A stretch of DNA of 64,000 nucleotides from Membranipora membranacea (GCA_914767715.1 OU612070.1:27516025-27580024), one strand, 5' to 3'. Counted from the stretch's first letter, positions 1-11,538 are shown. The notes: generated from the letters alone by a model not told the origin. Numbers and translations: made by a program.

Positions 1-949
1 TGATGATATTCAGTAAGAAGCAGGTATGTGTTTTCATCTTACTTTTACGCCTAAAAAACAACAGGAACATCAAAACAGAAGTAATCCACACTCAGTTTGA
101 TGTAACTGTAACCTCGTAAAACCATCAAGTTAGCACATGACAGGTGAGGTGATAATGATGCAGATCATCATTGAGACATAATATCACAGAGAAGGATATA
201 TCCTTATTCTGTGATAATATCAAATACTATGAGCTGAGGTATTCCAAAAACTCATAATATAAAAATACACCTTTCAACCCACAATATATAAGTAGAGTCA
301 GCAAAAACACCATTCCGAATGTACTTTCTATGTTTGCTCGCTGTTTGATGTCTGCGATACTTGGCATAATTTGTTAACCATTATTAATGGATACGGTTAT
401 AGGGTAATCCTTATCAATTTATGTATGGAGCCACTTGAAATATTGCAAATGATGCTGATGCTAAATTGAGAGACGAATGCAAATAAGTAATTTACATAAT
501 ATGATACACATCTGGCAGTGATTCAAGGTCTACCAGTAGATCCAAATTTACCTAATAACAATGGTCAGCTTTGTCTATTGTGGTAAAACTTCCTACAGTT
601 TATATCACAACACCTATGCCACTAGGACAATTCTGTTCCTTCTGATGATGGAATAGTGTATTGGGTTATATAGACAGGTATTGGGGCACCTCTGGATGGA
701 CTATAGTTGCTCAACACAACAAGATTCACAAAATCAGAGGGAAATGTTTGTCGATCTGACGTACCTGCAGCAGCATACAATCAGGCTAGTGATCGTGTTG
801 AACAGGAAGCCGAGTACACAGATCCAAAATCCGACGTATAACTCTGAATCATTGTACTTCAGGGCTGCTTCATCACCTTCCCCAGTAGTAAGTCCCTCAG
901 TGGTCTCTGGGAAGTAGCTGGTGACATTCGACTCATTATAAATTCTCAT
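1..949 (-). CDS. Class A-like GPCR, copy A (5' end only, cut by window edge)
   Basis: First exon and start of the second exon of a seven-transmembrane receptor; the rest lies beyond base 1. Exon 1 coding is 949-765, from an ATG at 949, ending CTGCAG before a GTACG donor; exon 2 starts at 50 after a TTTTTAG acceptor. The join (AG+G) gives Arg and stays in frame. The N-terminus carries glycosylation sites (NES, NVT), then TM1 around GFWICVLGFLFNTITSLIV and a short CCCRRKSK loop leading into TM2 (THTCFLLNII). It is clearly a paralogue of the gene at 6295-8471, sharing intron position, phase and most residues. The reading frame is also open upstream of 949, but the aligned copy starts at this methionine. 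Whether this copy is intact cannot be judged. Confidence 0.75.
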
Positions 950-1870
950 GTTTCCTGTGTCTGGTAACGCCCTGACTGCTTCAATTGAATGTTTTAATGT
1001 AAGAAGCAAAGTAAAACCAAAACACTGCAACTTATATCTGTCCAGGGTAATAAGAGTGTGAAGACATTTCATAATCTTACTACGTCAAGAGTCGAGACTA
1101 AATAAAGTCACCAGGTCTTTATCAAAATGTCACCAAGAAAAATTGTAATTAAGCCACTTGAAATAAGCGTTTGCTAAGATTTAAATAACAATTTATATTT
1201 TTTATAAAGAAACTAGTCAGGTGTCTTGTAGTAGCTGATAACAGTGTGAAGCTATACAGTATGATAAGGAGTGATATACGATTGAATGGGCTGGACCTAC
1301 ACTTTATCAGTTTCAGAAACGTAATGCTTTATTAAAAAGTTGGCTATTTAAAATTTTGCTGACTATTTCGGCTATTATGAATGTTCCTAGAATAAAAAAA
1401 AAACTGTGAGACATAAACATACCATTTATAGAGACACCCAAATATACCGCAGTGTCCCCACAGCTGATTCTGTATTAGATATTGATGTCAGCTCTGGATT
1501 TGTATATCTAAGGCTCCTGTTGTTCGCTTTACCACTAAAGTGTATACTTGTGGTTCACTGTCTTTTCCTTGTTCTGTTTATATATCCAAGCTGATAATTT
1601 CCCACCAGAACTTGACTAGAGATAGGACAGCACAATATTCATGTACCCGCAGCAGCAAGTAAAATATATCTTAGTAAACAATCAGGACATACTGCCAAGT
1701 GATGAAAAATGTAGTGCTGTTGTACAACCAATGAGTGAATAGCACGCAATTAACAATCTTACGCTTTTGATGATAACCAGCCGAGCATCCCTTTGATGAG
1801 GAAGCGAAGTCAATAGGGTAATATCAGTCACTATAGCAGTCTTATATCTTGGCGCCCTCATTGTATGAAG
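950..1870. other. Intergenic, with a block shared with the upstream of GPCR copy B
   Basis: No coding sequence is supported. The stretch 1625-1865 shows interrupted similarity to 10755-10995, including the words ACAGCACAATAT, CAGC.GAGCAT and TTTGATGA. It probably holds a 5' untranslated exon and promoter duplicated together with the receptor gene; this is inference from position and similarity. Confidence 0.4.
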
Positions 1871-3069
1871 TTATATGGTTGGCATGTCGATCAAACAGGG
1901 ATGCATGCCTACAGTGTGGAAAATGGCAAGTTTCAAACCCATACCTAAATGTGCTGGTGCAAATAAGCCTAAAGACTTTGGACCGATAGCTCTAACATCG
2001 ATTGTCGGTAAATGCCTGGAAAAACTAGTTATCAAAAAAATGTCACCAAAGCTGAATGACTCATCGCAGTTTGCGTACAAACCAAATAAGTCAACTGAAG
2101 ACGCTCTTATCACTTTGATTGACAAGATCAGTGAACATCTGGATATGAATGCCAAGAACCATGTCAGAGCTCTATACATCGATTATACTAGTGCCTTCAA
2201 TACCATCAATCCAAAATTACTCACAGATAAACTCAGTGACTATGACTTCCATCCAAACATAGTTAATTGGGTTTATAGCTTCCTGACTGACCGAAAACAG
2301 AAGGTAGTAACATCAACCAACACATCCAAAATCATCAGCACGTCAACAGGAAGTCCACAGGGCAGTGTCCTGAGTCCGTTCCTGTTCTCTCTGGATGTAG
2401 CACAGATGCCTTTAGTCCATCAATCAACAACTGTAATAAAATATGCTGATGACACGGTTCTACTAGAATATCTTTCTGAAACAACACCAACAAAGTTACA
2501 AGAAGAAACTACCCATCTAGAAAACTGGCGCTTCTCCATCGACCTTCTTCCCAATGCCAAGAAAACGATGGAGCTAGTATTCAGCAATGTAAGAGGTAAC
2601 CCTCTGCCAGCGCCGTCACTAGTCATCAACAATACTAACATCGAAGTTGTGAACTCCTTCACCTATCTGGGTACAGTGTTACCTAATAAACTAGACTTTA
2701 CACTTAATACCGAGAGGACCATCAAGAAAGCTCGTAGCAGAACTCACATACTTGCCAAGCTCTACCATCTAGGCATAAACGAGAAAATGATACGAACGTG
2801 TTACACATCTTTTATAGAAAATGTTTTCAGCTACAATCTAGTGGTAGTCTTTGAACATCTCAAATCAGACTCTCATCGAAGACCTATATGCACATAAACT
2901 GAAAACCAAGAGCCTGAGAATGGTTGCTGGCAACCATTCTGATCCAGTGCTAATATTAACAACGCTTCCATCAGGCCGGTTTCAGGCAATAAAACAACGA
3001 ACTCAGCTACGCTCTAATTGTTTAAGGGCCCACTCCGTCAGGTATTTGAACACAGTTTTTCGTAAATAG
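1866..3069 (+). mobile_element. Decayed LINE, reverse transcriptase fragment (L2/CR1/jockey-like)
   Basis: A 5'-truncated non-LTR retrotransposon. The frame from 1875 encodes the fingers (SFKPIPK, FGPIALTSIVGKCLEKL), QFAYKPNKSTEDA, motif A (YIDYTSAFNTI), the SPQGSVLSPFLFSL motif, and YADDTVLL at the active site, so the polymerase core is still recognisable. The frame is broken near 2890: the C-terminal part, including LPSGRFQAIKQR, continues in another frame and ends at 3069. No endonuclease domain is visible upstream of 1866. The AT-rich stretch after 3069 runs into an (ATT)n tract at 3467-3487. The QFAYKPN..STEDA and LPSGR signatures suggest the L2/CR1 group; assignment within the jockey superfamily is not certain. 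The broken frame and missing 5' end mean it is a dead copy. Confidence 0.85.
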
Positions 3070-3466
3070 ATTTGAAGTGTAATTTTTATATACAATTTTA
3101 TTCCATATATCGTTTTATATCCATATATTTTTACATTACAATCAAACTGAGCTTACTTTTAGAGAATATTTTTAGAGAGCACCCAGATAAACGTTTTTAT
3201 TTCTCTTCCTGAGACAATACAATACATACATGCTTAGAGGAAAAGTCACACTTTCACCTCATTATTATTTTCTGCCTCCCTTAAAATTATCTGCCCTTAC
3301 CTAATCATGTTTTTCTATATTTATACTTAGTTCCAGGTTCCAGGTTCTATTTACAAGTTTAAGGGATATGGATAACTCTTTGCTATTTAATTTCAACCCT
3401 CTGCATTTTGTTTTGCTTGACCAACCTGATTTTGTCCATGTCCGTAACAAGGTAGAAAATACAGTA

Positions 3467-3487
3467 TTATTATTATTATTATTATTA
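3467..3487. repeat. (ATT)n tract between two LINE tails
   Basis: About seven ATT units between the 3' regions of the two convergent LINEs. Non-LTR elements of the CR1/L2 kind often end in such tracts; it could belong to either element. Confidence 0.7.
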
Positions 3488-4945
3488 GTATGTTTTTATT
3501 GAGGTTTTCATATGCATAAGTATGTCATAAACAAAAGAAAATAACAACTTTTTGACCTCATAAACAAAACAAAAAAGAAAGAAAAATATTTATATATATG
3601 GACAGAAATGATAATCAGTTGGGAGAAAAATTTTTACTGTATGTGATTGATTGATATATATTATTACGCTTTACTAAATGAAATGAATTGGTTTAAAAAT
3701 CTTGTTTTACCATATTTGGTCCTATATTTTGGTTTAATTATTCTATGTCCTGACCGCAAGACTCCATTGTGCATTTTGCAGGAATTGATTAGTTTAAGGA
3801 TGAAAAATGAGGTGTTCTTGCCTAGAGTGGCATTATTGACAAACCTATCAAAAGTTGCCCTCCTCCTGTCACCCAGAGTGGAAAGATTCAAAATCTCACG
3901 ACCAGTTGAGATAGAAAAAAATGAGTTGGTACCAAGAATTATCCTGATGGCTCTGTTTTGACAAAGTTCTAACAAGTTAGATCGTTGTAATCAGAAGTAT
4001 TTAATAACAGAGAAGAACAATACTCCAAGATGGGACGAACATATGATTTATAAGCTTGAAGCAGATGTGAAGGATTGACAAATTTTCGAATTTTAGAGAG
4101 ACAGAATAAAACTCTGTTAGATTTTAATACCAGGGACTCAACATAGGTTTTCAATGACAGATGCTGGTCCAAGATCACGCCTAAGAGTTTAATTGAAGTT
4201 GCTGATTTGATTTGTACATTATTTGAAACAAGATTAGGTATCGTTTCAACCTTTCTGTTCGAAAATACACAAAACTGGGTTTTGTCTAAATTTAGATTAA
4301 AACCATTGACAGAATACCAATTTGTTACCATTGTAACAAGAGATTCTGATTTTGATATTGCTTCATTTAGAGAATCGGATATCTCAAAAATCAAAGTATC
4401 ATCAGCAAAGGCAAATGAATTTGAAAATTTATCTAATAAATCGTTTATGGCAATATTGAAAAGCAATGGCCCCAAAACTGAACCTTGAGGAACACCACTT
4501 TTATATTTAATAATATTTAGAACTCCAGATGTGGCATTGCCAACTTTAAAACACTGAAATCTATTATTCAAATAGGACGAGAGCATTGATTGAGCAGATT
4601 CCGCTATACCGAGATATTTTAATTTAGTGAGCAAAAGTTGATGATTTACTGAATCAAATGCCTTCCTAACGTTCGATGATAATGCTGAAATATAGCAAGG
4701 TGAAGAAGAACCAAGTTTTGATTTCCAGACATCTAGAAGACTGAGTAAAAGCTGCTCTCACAAGAATGGCTCTTACGGAATCCAAATTGTCTAATATTTA
4801 GCAATTTATGACTTGTAAGGAATGTAGACAGTTGGTCATTCATAAATCTTTCAAAGATTTTAGACATAATTGGCAGTGCATAATTGGCATAATTAGGCAT
4901 AATTGGCAGATTATGTTCTCTAATCCACAAAGCAGTTGTTTGCAT
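3488..4945 (-). mobile_element. Decayed LINE, reverse transcriptase fragment, opposite strand
   Basis: A second non-LTR element, different from its neighbour. Reading from 4945 downwards: IFERFMNDQLSTFLTSHKLL and QFGFRKSHSCE (RT fingers), a break near 4733, then AFDSVNHQLLLTKL, the SGVPQGSVLGPLLFN motif and FADDTLIF, then after another frame break near 3970 CQNRAIRIILG to a stop at 3664. The residue that normally supplies the first catalytic aspartate (DLSKAFD in relatives) reads NVRKAFD here, so the enzyme would be dead. An AATAAA (minus strand, 3495-3500) and an (AAT)n tract at 3467-3487 form a plausible 3' end. The two LINEs therefore lie tail to tail. Confidence 0.85.
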
Positions 4946-5345
4946 TTAAAGTGTCTATTCTAAAAGCTGACGTGCCTTCGACTCCCAGCGCATATATTGC
5001 AGCTAGTCAAGTCATGACAAGTCAGCTGCACATTTGTCTCTCAAACTGTTACTATGGTTTCTTCGGTGATTAGAATCCATAAAAAATTGTATGTCTTTGT
5101 CAAAGAAAACCATAAAACATTCAGTTACGTCACCAGGTAAATAGGAATAGCATTTTTTCATATCTAGATGGCGTTTACACACTGGCACACTGGAAATCTA
5201 AATATTTTCTGCTTCCCTCTAAAATTGTCTGCTCTTACCTCATGCTGGTTTAGTGTAGGTTTATTCAGGACAAACTTGCATTACTCATATCCTTTATCTA
5301 CCAGTACTCAACAAAGATGAGAGAACTAGAAACGAGACAAGGAGG

Positions 5346-5357
5346 TAGCTCAGTAGG
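5346..5357 (+). promoter_or_regulatory. Pol III A-box-like motif of a SINE head
   Basis: TAGCTCAGTAGG matches the tRNA A-box consensus TRGCNNAGYNGG at every position. It is followed at once by a GTAGGA microsatellite, so the normal spacing to the B-box is lost. Confidence 0.5.
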
Positions 5358-5400
5358 AGTAGGAGTAGGAGTAGGAGTAGGAGTAGGAGTAGGAGTAGGA
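5353..5400 (+). repeat. (GTAGGA)8 microsatellite
   Basis: Eight perfect GTAGGA units that begin inside the A-box-like motif, as if the end of the A-box had expanded. Confidence 0.9.
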
Positions 5401-5409
5401 GAAAGCTCA

Positions 5410-5571
5410 GTCATATGAGCCCAGTAGTCAATAGACTGCAGCGGGATTCGGACCCAGGACCTCCAACGCTTGCGCGTTAAAGGGCAGGCGCGCCTGCCCT
5501 TTAACGCGCAAGCGTTGGAGGTCCTTGGTTCGAATCCCGCTGCAGTCTATTGACTACTGGGCTCATATGAC
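5410..5571. repeat. 81-bp palindrome without spacer, made of two SINE heads
   Basis: 5410-5490 is the reverse complement of 5491-5571 with two mismatches (opposite 5526 and 5530) and no spacer; the centre is GGCAGGCGCGCCTGCC. The right arm contains GGTTCGAATCC (5527-5537), an exact tRNA B-box, and the left arm holds the matching inverted copy. AACGCGCAAGCGTT nearby looks like an anticodon-stem remnant. This is a head-to-head pair of tRNA-derived sequence, not a functional tRNA gene. Confidence 0.85.
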
Positions 5572-5690
5572 GCCCCAGGTGTGCTCCGACCTGCCTGCAA
5601 ACTGAGAGCAACTTGGCGCCGAATACTGCGGCCGCGCCCTTAAGGCACTGATATTTCTCAATCCTCGGACGGAGACAACACTTGCGATTT
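5491..5690 (+). mobile_element. tRNA-derived SINE, right-hand copy
   Basis: The B-box (5527-5537) is followed by a GC-richer body to about 5690, containing AAGGCACTGATATTTCTC and CCTCGGACGGAGACAAC; similar wording occurs in SINE bodies of other animals. The 3' limit is approximate and no poly(A) or duplicated flank was identified. Confidence 0.5.
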
Positions 5691-6294
5691 TAACTTTTTT
5701 AACCCAAAACTCCTTAGAAACTTTATCCTTGTTATTTATCTTTATCCTTATCTTCACAAATATAATAATTATATTTGTGACGTTTAACAGTGCTATGGAA
5801 ACAACGACAACAAAGAATAAAGAAAGAAAGATCGATAGATGTATTTATGAGAAAAATTTTGTAGATGATAGGTGTCAATCAAGCTGACATTGGGGTAGTA
5901 TGGAAATAGTAAAATATACAAGATATGATTTCCATTCACAGTGTACATCCAGATTTTGAAGCTACACCATGGGCTATATGGATTTTCAGTATACTGTTGT
6001 TTTTTGTTTTATTATAGACATTTTTATGAAAAATGAGATGATATATACAAATATATATATATATGATTTTTATATGTATATGTATGTGTATAAGTATGTA
6101 AATGTATATATATTATAAGGAAATAGCCATAATAAGCTACAATAATAATAAGTACACTGGAATTGATGAGTAAATTTGCAGGTTTGTTTTGTACGGCCTG
6201 TAAAAAATAGGTACCAATTGACAGTCTGACTCAAACACTCTTCTAGCGCAAATATAAATTATGGTTAATCGACAAAGACTGAAGGATCAAGACA
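5691..6294. other. Non-coding, 3' flank of the GPCR gene
   Basis: AT-rich, with a perfect 13-bp-arm palindrome around 5767 (5754-5780) and TA-rich tracts near 6050-6110. TTTATT at 6008-6013 is AATAAA on the minus strand, 282 nt beyond the receptor stop codon, and may be its polyadenylation signal. No gene seen. Confidence 0.5.
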
Positions 6295-8471
6295 TCATTC
6301 ACCTAGCTCGAAGGTTTGTCGCTGTTGACTGAAATCTTGCCTTTGTGTCGCCTGGGCATTACTGTAAGAAACATTATCGACTGTCACATTTCGTCCATCA
6401 GCCACTGTGGACATACAAAACTTTTGTCTAAATATTCTCAAGCGCATCAACGTTTCTCTTGATCTCATGAAATATATGAGTATGTCCACTAATGTGGTGC
6501 AAGAGCAGACAACCATTAAGATCCTCTCAATTTTTCCCTGGTCTTCTACATTTAGAGGAATGGCAGGGCTCTCCGCAAGAGTGAGTATGTAATATACCTG
6601 CACAGGCATCCATAGCAGAAGGAATGATACAAGGAGAGCTATTGTAGTACAGAGACCCTTGGCTTTCTGGTTCCTCATCTGGTTGAATCGCTCCTTGGCC
6701 GTGGAGGATATGGAATATCTAAGACTATGATGCCTCTCTCTAGCTGCCTTTAGTACAACCCATGCTATGTATCCGTATATCACGAGAAGTGTTAGGAATA
6801 CAAGCGAGACGATGGCCAGATCTACCCCAGCGGTGATGTGAATAAAGTATTTCTGTTTTAAATCAATGAAATATTTCCCATCATGATAAAACCTATATAC
6901 ATTCCATTGCTCATAAAATTCATCATATTGCGTTTCATCGACAACATAGTCCCTAACTATAATGACTCCAGCCTCTTTAACTCCTTTATATGTGATGACA
7001 TCATAAAGAATGCCGTTGAGGATAGCAAGCAACCAAGCGCATGTGGTTAGTATGGCGACGACTCTTTTTCTCAGAAGAATGTGATGTTTAAGTGACCATT
7101 TAACTGCGATGAAATGGTCCAGTGACATCAGAAATAGCCCAAGTATATTCCCCGTGGTCCCTGTAAACCACCCCCTGTAAAAAAGGTGGAAAAATGTTGT
7201 TTATATCATTTTCAAAAGTCTACTTCTGTCCGATATGCTGGCCTTGATTTTTGGCATCATGGAAGTTATCTCCTTCATGGAATTTCTACCAGGCCAGGCC
7301 AAACTCTCTACAAGGGTAGCTGACTGAAACCTGCACCCAGCAGGGCTATACTGGTATGGTTGAAACTTAACACAGCACGGTGACTAAAAAACTCTGCAGC
7401 AACAACACAAAACTGGGCATTTTATGCAATTTTGCTGTAAAAAATTCACATGGTGACGACAAAACACTTTTTTGGCTCACTACTTGTAGGATAGAGTGGC
7501 TGTGTATTATTGCTCTGGTCCTCACTTACCTTTTTATTACGTCGGCTGTAAACTGGAGTTTCATTCTTAGTTTGAACTTTTCATCACTATCAGTCAATTC
7601 CTGGTCTCTGAGTACAAAGTTGTTCTGGTAAACCTTCAACCCGAAGAATAGAACTCCAAATACAGCAATAAAAATGTCACTGATGATGATATTTAGTAGG
7701 AAACAGGCGTGAGTTTTCATTTTACTTTTACGTCTAAAAAGTAAGAAATAAAACAAAACTCATTTTGCTGTAACTTCAACAGACAGTTACCCCAAGGAGT
7801 AAAACATGATTTCCTGTGTTACTCTCAATATACTTGAACTTTTAATCACTTAGACTTTAGAGTGATATAAGCCAGCAGCAGTACTCCACATCCAGTAATA
7901 CTATTCTAGATTGTGAGAAGGTGTCATGTATAGACTGTTTCAAGCATAAACCAAAATAACTTGCGAACCGCTTAATAATTATATCCGCCAATAAGCAAGT
8001 TAAACTAACAGAATCAATTTGGCACGATGATCGAATTTACAGAGTAGGCCTATACCACAACGCCTAGGCCAATTATATTCCCTCTTACAACCTTCTTCAG
8101 GAGGGAAACAGATGAATTTTTTTCACTTTATAGAAGTGAAGGGATATTAAAAAGTTGTGTATCAAGGCACCGTGATACCTGACTTTTATAAAAAAAACAC
8201 ACTAACGTCACAGAGGGAGCCAACTTGTTCTAGGAGGGCACAGAGGGCACAGTCGTGGCCCAAGATAGTAGGAACTTACTAACCTGCAGCAGAAGCATAT
8301 AATTGCGCTGGTGATCATGTTGAACAGGAGGCCGAGTACACAGATCCCGAATCCGATATATAACTCAGAATCATTGTACTTCAGGGCTTCTTCATTACCT
8401 TCCTCAGTAGTAAGTACCTCTGTGGTCTCTGGGTAGTAGCTGGTGAGGTTTGACTGATTAAAAGTTCCCAT
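6295..8471 (-). CDS. Class A-like (rhodopsin-type) GPCR, copy B, complete
   Basis: Three coding exons (8471-8284, 7733-7530, 7174-6295) join in phase to give a 423-residue plasma-membrane receptor. The N-terminus has three N-glycosylation sites (N5, N8, N33). TM1 is about residues 39-61; TM2 contains LNIIISDIFI; TM3 ends SLDHFIAV, so the DRY motif is DHF (D150); TM4 has AWLLAI; TM6 has LLWMPVQVYY (the CWxP equivalent); TM7 has VDILIYFM in place of NPxxY. No cysteine is seen at the usual start of TM3, so the conserved TM3-ECL2 disulphide is probably missing. For exon 3 I chose the acceptor after CCTTTTTTACAG because only it keeps the frame (the next AG downstream does not). The ligand cannot be inferred. 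Same strand as its tandem paralogue at 1-949. Confidence 0.87.
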
Positions 8472-9096
8472 GTTTTCTGTATCTGGAATCCTCTAGAACT
8501 TATAATTAATGTTTTAGTTCAGCGTCAATTTAAAAAAACATTGTCATAGATTTCAAATTTATCTTAGCGAAATGGCGTAAACAACTATCTACCAACTACA
8601 CAAAATTATTTACTGATTCAAGAGATATTCATTTGTACGTGATAGGATACTCGCAAAAAATGGCTTGCTCTTAATTGTTGGGTGAGCATTTCAACTTGAG
8701 AATACTGTTGAATACATACCTGATTACACTGTCAACTGATCTGTCCTTTTTTATGTGGATTCCACAAGCCGTCTCTGAATATTTGGTTGTTTGCTTGGTA
8801 ATTATCTCCTAAACCTAGAGCCGATTGCTGCGGTGTATTTTCAGGAGTTGGATAATATCTTTGGCTCACAGGTATAAATCTTTTGTAGTGAAGCTTGGTT
8901 GCAAGGAGTGTATGATCCTGGGCACTTTGTTCACATGCCCAGCCTATCTTCGATACCTTGTGTTTCGAGATCCTCTGATCTCATACGGACCTGAGATTGT
9001 CTTACTCTACAAAATAAGAAGATAACTCCTTGTCTAAAATCAGTTCAATCAGGGAAGGTGGTTCCATAGCATTCTACTTAGTTAGTTAAATCTTTA

Positions 9097-9498
9097 TTGC
9101 TTAAAGACGAGAAAAGAAGGAAAAAGAAAGTGCCTACATTTGCAGGCATGCTGTTGAGCTTAGAACATTTTGGTTCACATGGAAAAAACACAAGGGATAT
9201 TTATACTTCAGAGCATCCAGCTGCGCTACCACACACATTCCCAGACGGAGCTTATAAAAATAATTTAATGAGGTTTTGGAAGGCACACAACAAAAATGAG
9301 TATTATAGAGTGTATGGATTGCAATCCATGATTGTCTTTACAATGATCTGGTTATTAATATTATTTTACATTATGACTTTAAGATTTAACATATATCGCT
9401 ATTGGAGGCATTCTACTTCTGGTTACAATTCACTATTCAAATACCAAATAATATTCAGAATCACAAACGCTCTCTTATTCAACTTCACCGTTTTATAG
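9097..9498 (+). CDS. Unidentified open frame, doubtful
   Basis: A 133-codon frame with a basic start (DEKRRKKK) and a hydrophobic stretch near residues 79-96 (MIVFTMIWLLILFYIM). I recognise no family. It lies between the receptor's coding exon 1 and its presumed upstream exon, in a segment longer than the matching part of copy A, so it could be inserted DNA. Base composition looks non-coding in its second half. It may be chance. Confidence 0.15.
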   Translation: MLKDEKRRKKKVPTFAGMLLSLEHFGSHGKNTRDIYTSEHPAALPHTFPDGAYKNNLMRFWKAHNKNEYYRVYGLQSMIVFTMIWLLILFYIMTLRFNIYRYWRHSTSGYNSLFKYQIIFRITNALLFNFTVL

Positions 9499-11518
9499 TT
9501 CCAAGTATTATGACATAAGTCTGAATTAGTTATAATTCAAAAAAAGCATCAAGATCTCTTAGAACATTATTTTCCGTCTGTGGTGGCAGTTTGCAAAAAT
9601 TGGGTGCAGAGGGAACAAAATTGCTCTCTGATCTCTGTATCTAAATGTCTCCCAGAAAACATGGCATTATTAACCTGGAAGCCTTCAAAAATGAAGTTAG
9701 ATCAGACTTTACATATTTTAAAAGGATATTGGTGTCATATAGTTTGCAATAACAGTCTGAAACAGTAAGCTTATAAGGGTGTGTTATGTTTCAGTGATAT
9801 CGTGCTGACCCCTACTGTAATATAAGTGATGAATGTAAGTACACACTGTCATAAACTAGCTATTAATTGTCGGAGCCACAAATGCAGGAATCGCATCACA
9901 TCTAATTCTATTTTATGTTATGATTCACGTCGGCCCTCAATTTGAACATCTAAAGCTCATGTCCTGTTGTTCACCTCACATAAAAAAGTATGCTGGTGGG
10001 TTTACTGCCTTTAGATATAACAGTAGGATCAGCTGGTCTTGAAATGTTGAAATAAACCTGATAGACCTAATATGCAGACTAGACTATGGTTTAGTCCTGT
10101 GGTTATGACCTGCCCTAGACTAATAGATATTAGCTAGAAATTATTTTAGCTAGCTTGTGGATAATTTAATGTTAGCTAGCACTTAATTTTGAGTTTGGAG
10201 GCTATACGAAGTAATGAGGGCGAGTAGATTCTAGCAGCCTTATATTCAGAAATTTCCTAAGGGTACAACAAATAAATACTCAAACCAAACACAAACAACC
10301 AATCAAAGCAATAAGTAGTACTTGATGTTGTAGACAAGATTGATGCATCAAGCAGGAAATTGGTAATTATCTTATGGCTATGACTATGAGGTAATCAGTT
10401 GATTCCAAATCAAACAGCTAAAAGGATTCAAGGCTTACAGTACCCATCACCATTTGAAGTAATGTACATCCCTCAGTGATATTCGTTGAAAACATAAAAC
10501 TTGCCTTGAGTATGTAGATGCAAAGCATTATGCTGAATTCTTACTTGTATGATGAATAAATCACAAGTTTTACTCACTTGTTCCCAGTGTTCTCTCGGAC
10601 TTATCCACACTTTTTTACAACTTTGTCTTACTAGAACTCTGCCAGACAAAACAAGTCCCGGATACCTCACATGGCTATCTCCTCATACTTATCTCTTTGG
10701 CAAACAATCTAAGGCAAAAGGCAAAGTTAAAACTGTGTCGGTCACTTGCCTTTGAAGGCAACAGCACAATATACACGTACCTTTAGCAGTCAGTAAAAGT
10801 TGTTACGTAAGAGTAATACTTTTTGCAGTTGCAACAGCTATTGTACACCCAATCATATATCGTAAATATATCACAATTATCTCATGCTTACGCTGATTAT
10901 CAGCTGAGCATAGTGCTGAGTGAACATTTGATGCGTTTGATGAAGTGAAGATATTAAGGCACTATCAGGTAGACAGCTTGGCATCCTCTTTATACATAGT
11001 TGGCTCTGCTGTTACAAGGTGTAAAAGATACTCACAACAATGACCTTCTGCCATCAAATAATAAATGTTTTTATAGTTTTAATTAGTATCCTCATGAGAA
11101 AGTTTAAGGATATGTCACAGTTTACTGCAAGCACCTGCAGTAAATCCTCAAAACTTCGACTACAATGTTTCAAATCAGGAGTGGCAAATAGGTCATCCTT
11201 TGGCAATAGCCTTTGATAAGTGCTACTCAATCTAATGGAATCATCAAGGGAAAATATCTAGCAAATCGTTGTTGGCAGCGACTTTATGGTTATGTGCCCA
11301 AACAAAGCCCAGGTGAAAAACTTGCACAAATAGCCAATAAGAAAACCAAGTAAGACAGCAGTTTGGGAGCAAGATCTCAGCTGATTAAAAAAAAATGGAT
11401 ATCCAAGCTCTGTGTGCGTTCTAGAAGTTGTTATTTTGGTCCTTTCCCGTATGCATATACGGTATGAATGACCAGTGCTACCTATAATGTTAATTTTCTC
11501 ATCTTCATGCGGTAACCA

Positions 11519-11538
11519 AGCCTGTCTTGACAAGCTTT
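11519..11538. repeat. Lone copy of a hairpin arm
   Basis: AGCCTGTCTTGACAAGCTTT is identical over all 20 bases to the left arm of the 48-bp hairpin at 43897-43944. No second arm follows, but the flanks ACCA and TGGT extend it into an imperfect palindrome. Confidence 0.7.

Noticed and set aside
734-1072. GPCR start at the distant upstream methionine near 1072
   Set aside because: The paralogue starts at the position matching 949, and the upstream residues do not resemble it.
5527-5537. Functional tRNA gene
   Set aside because: The B-box is exact, but no cloverleaf can be completed: the A-box is separated by a microsatellite and an inverted arm.
7161-7162. Alternative acceptor for GPCR exon 3 (GGTTTACAG|GGACC)
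   Set aside because: It would break the phase with exon 2; the acceptor 14 bases earlier has a better pyrimidine tract and keeps the frame.
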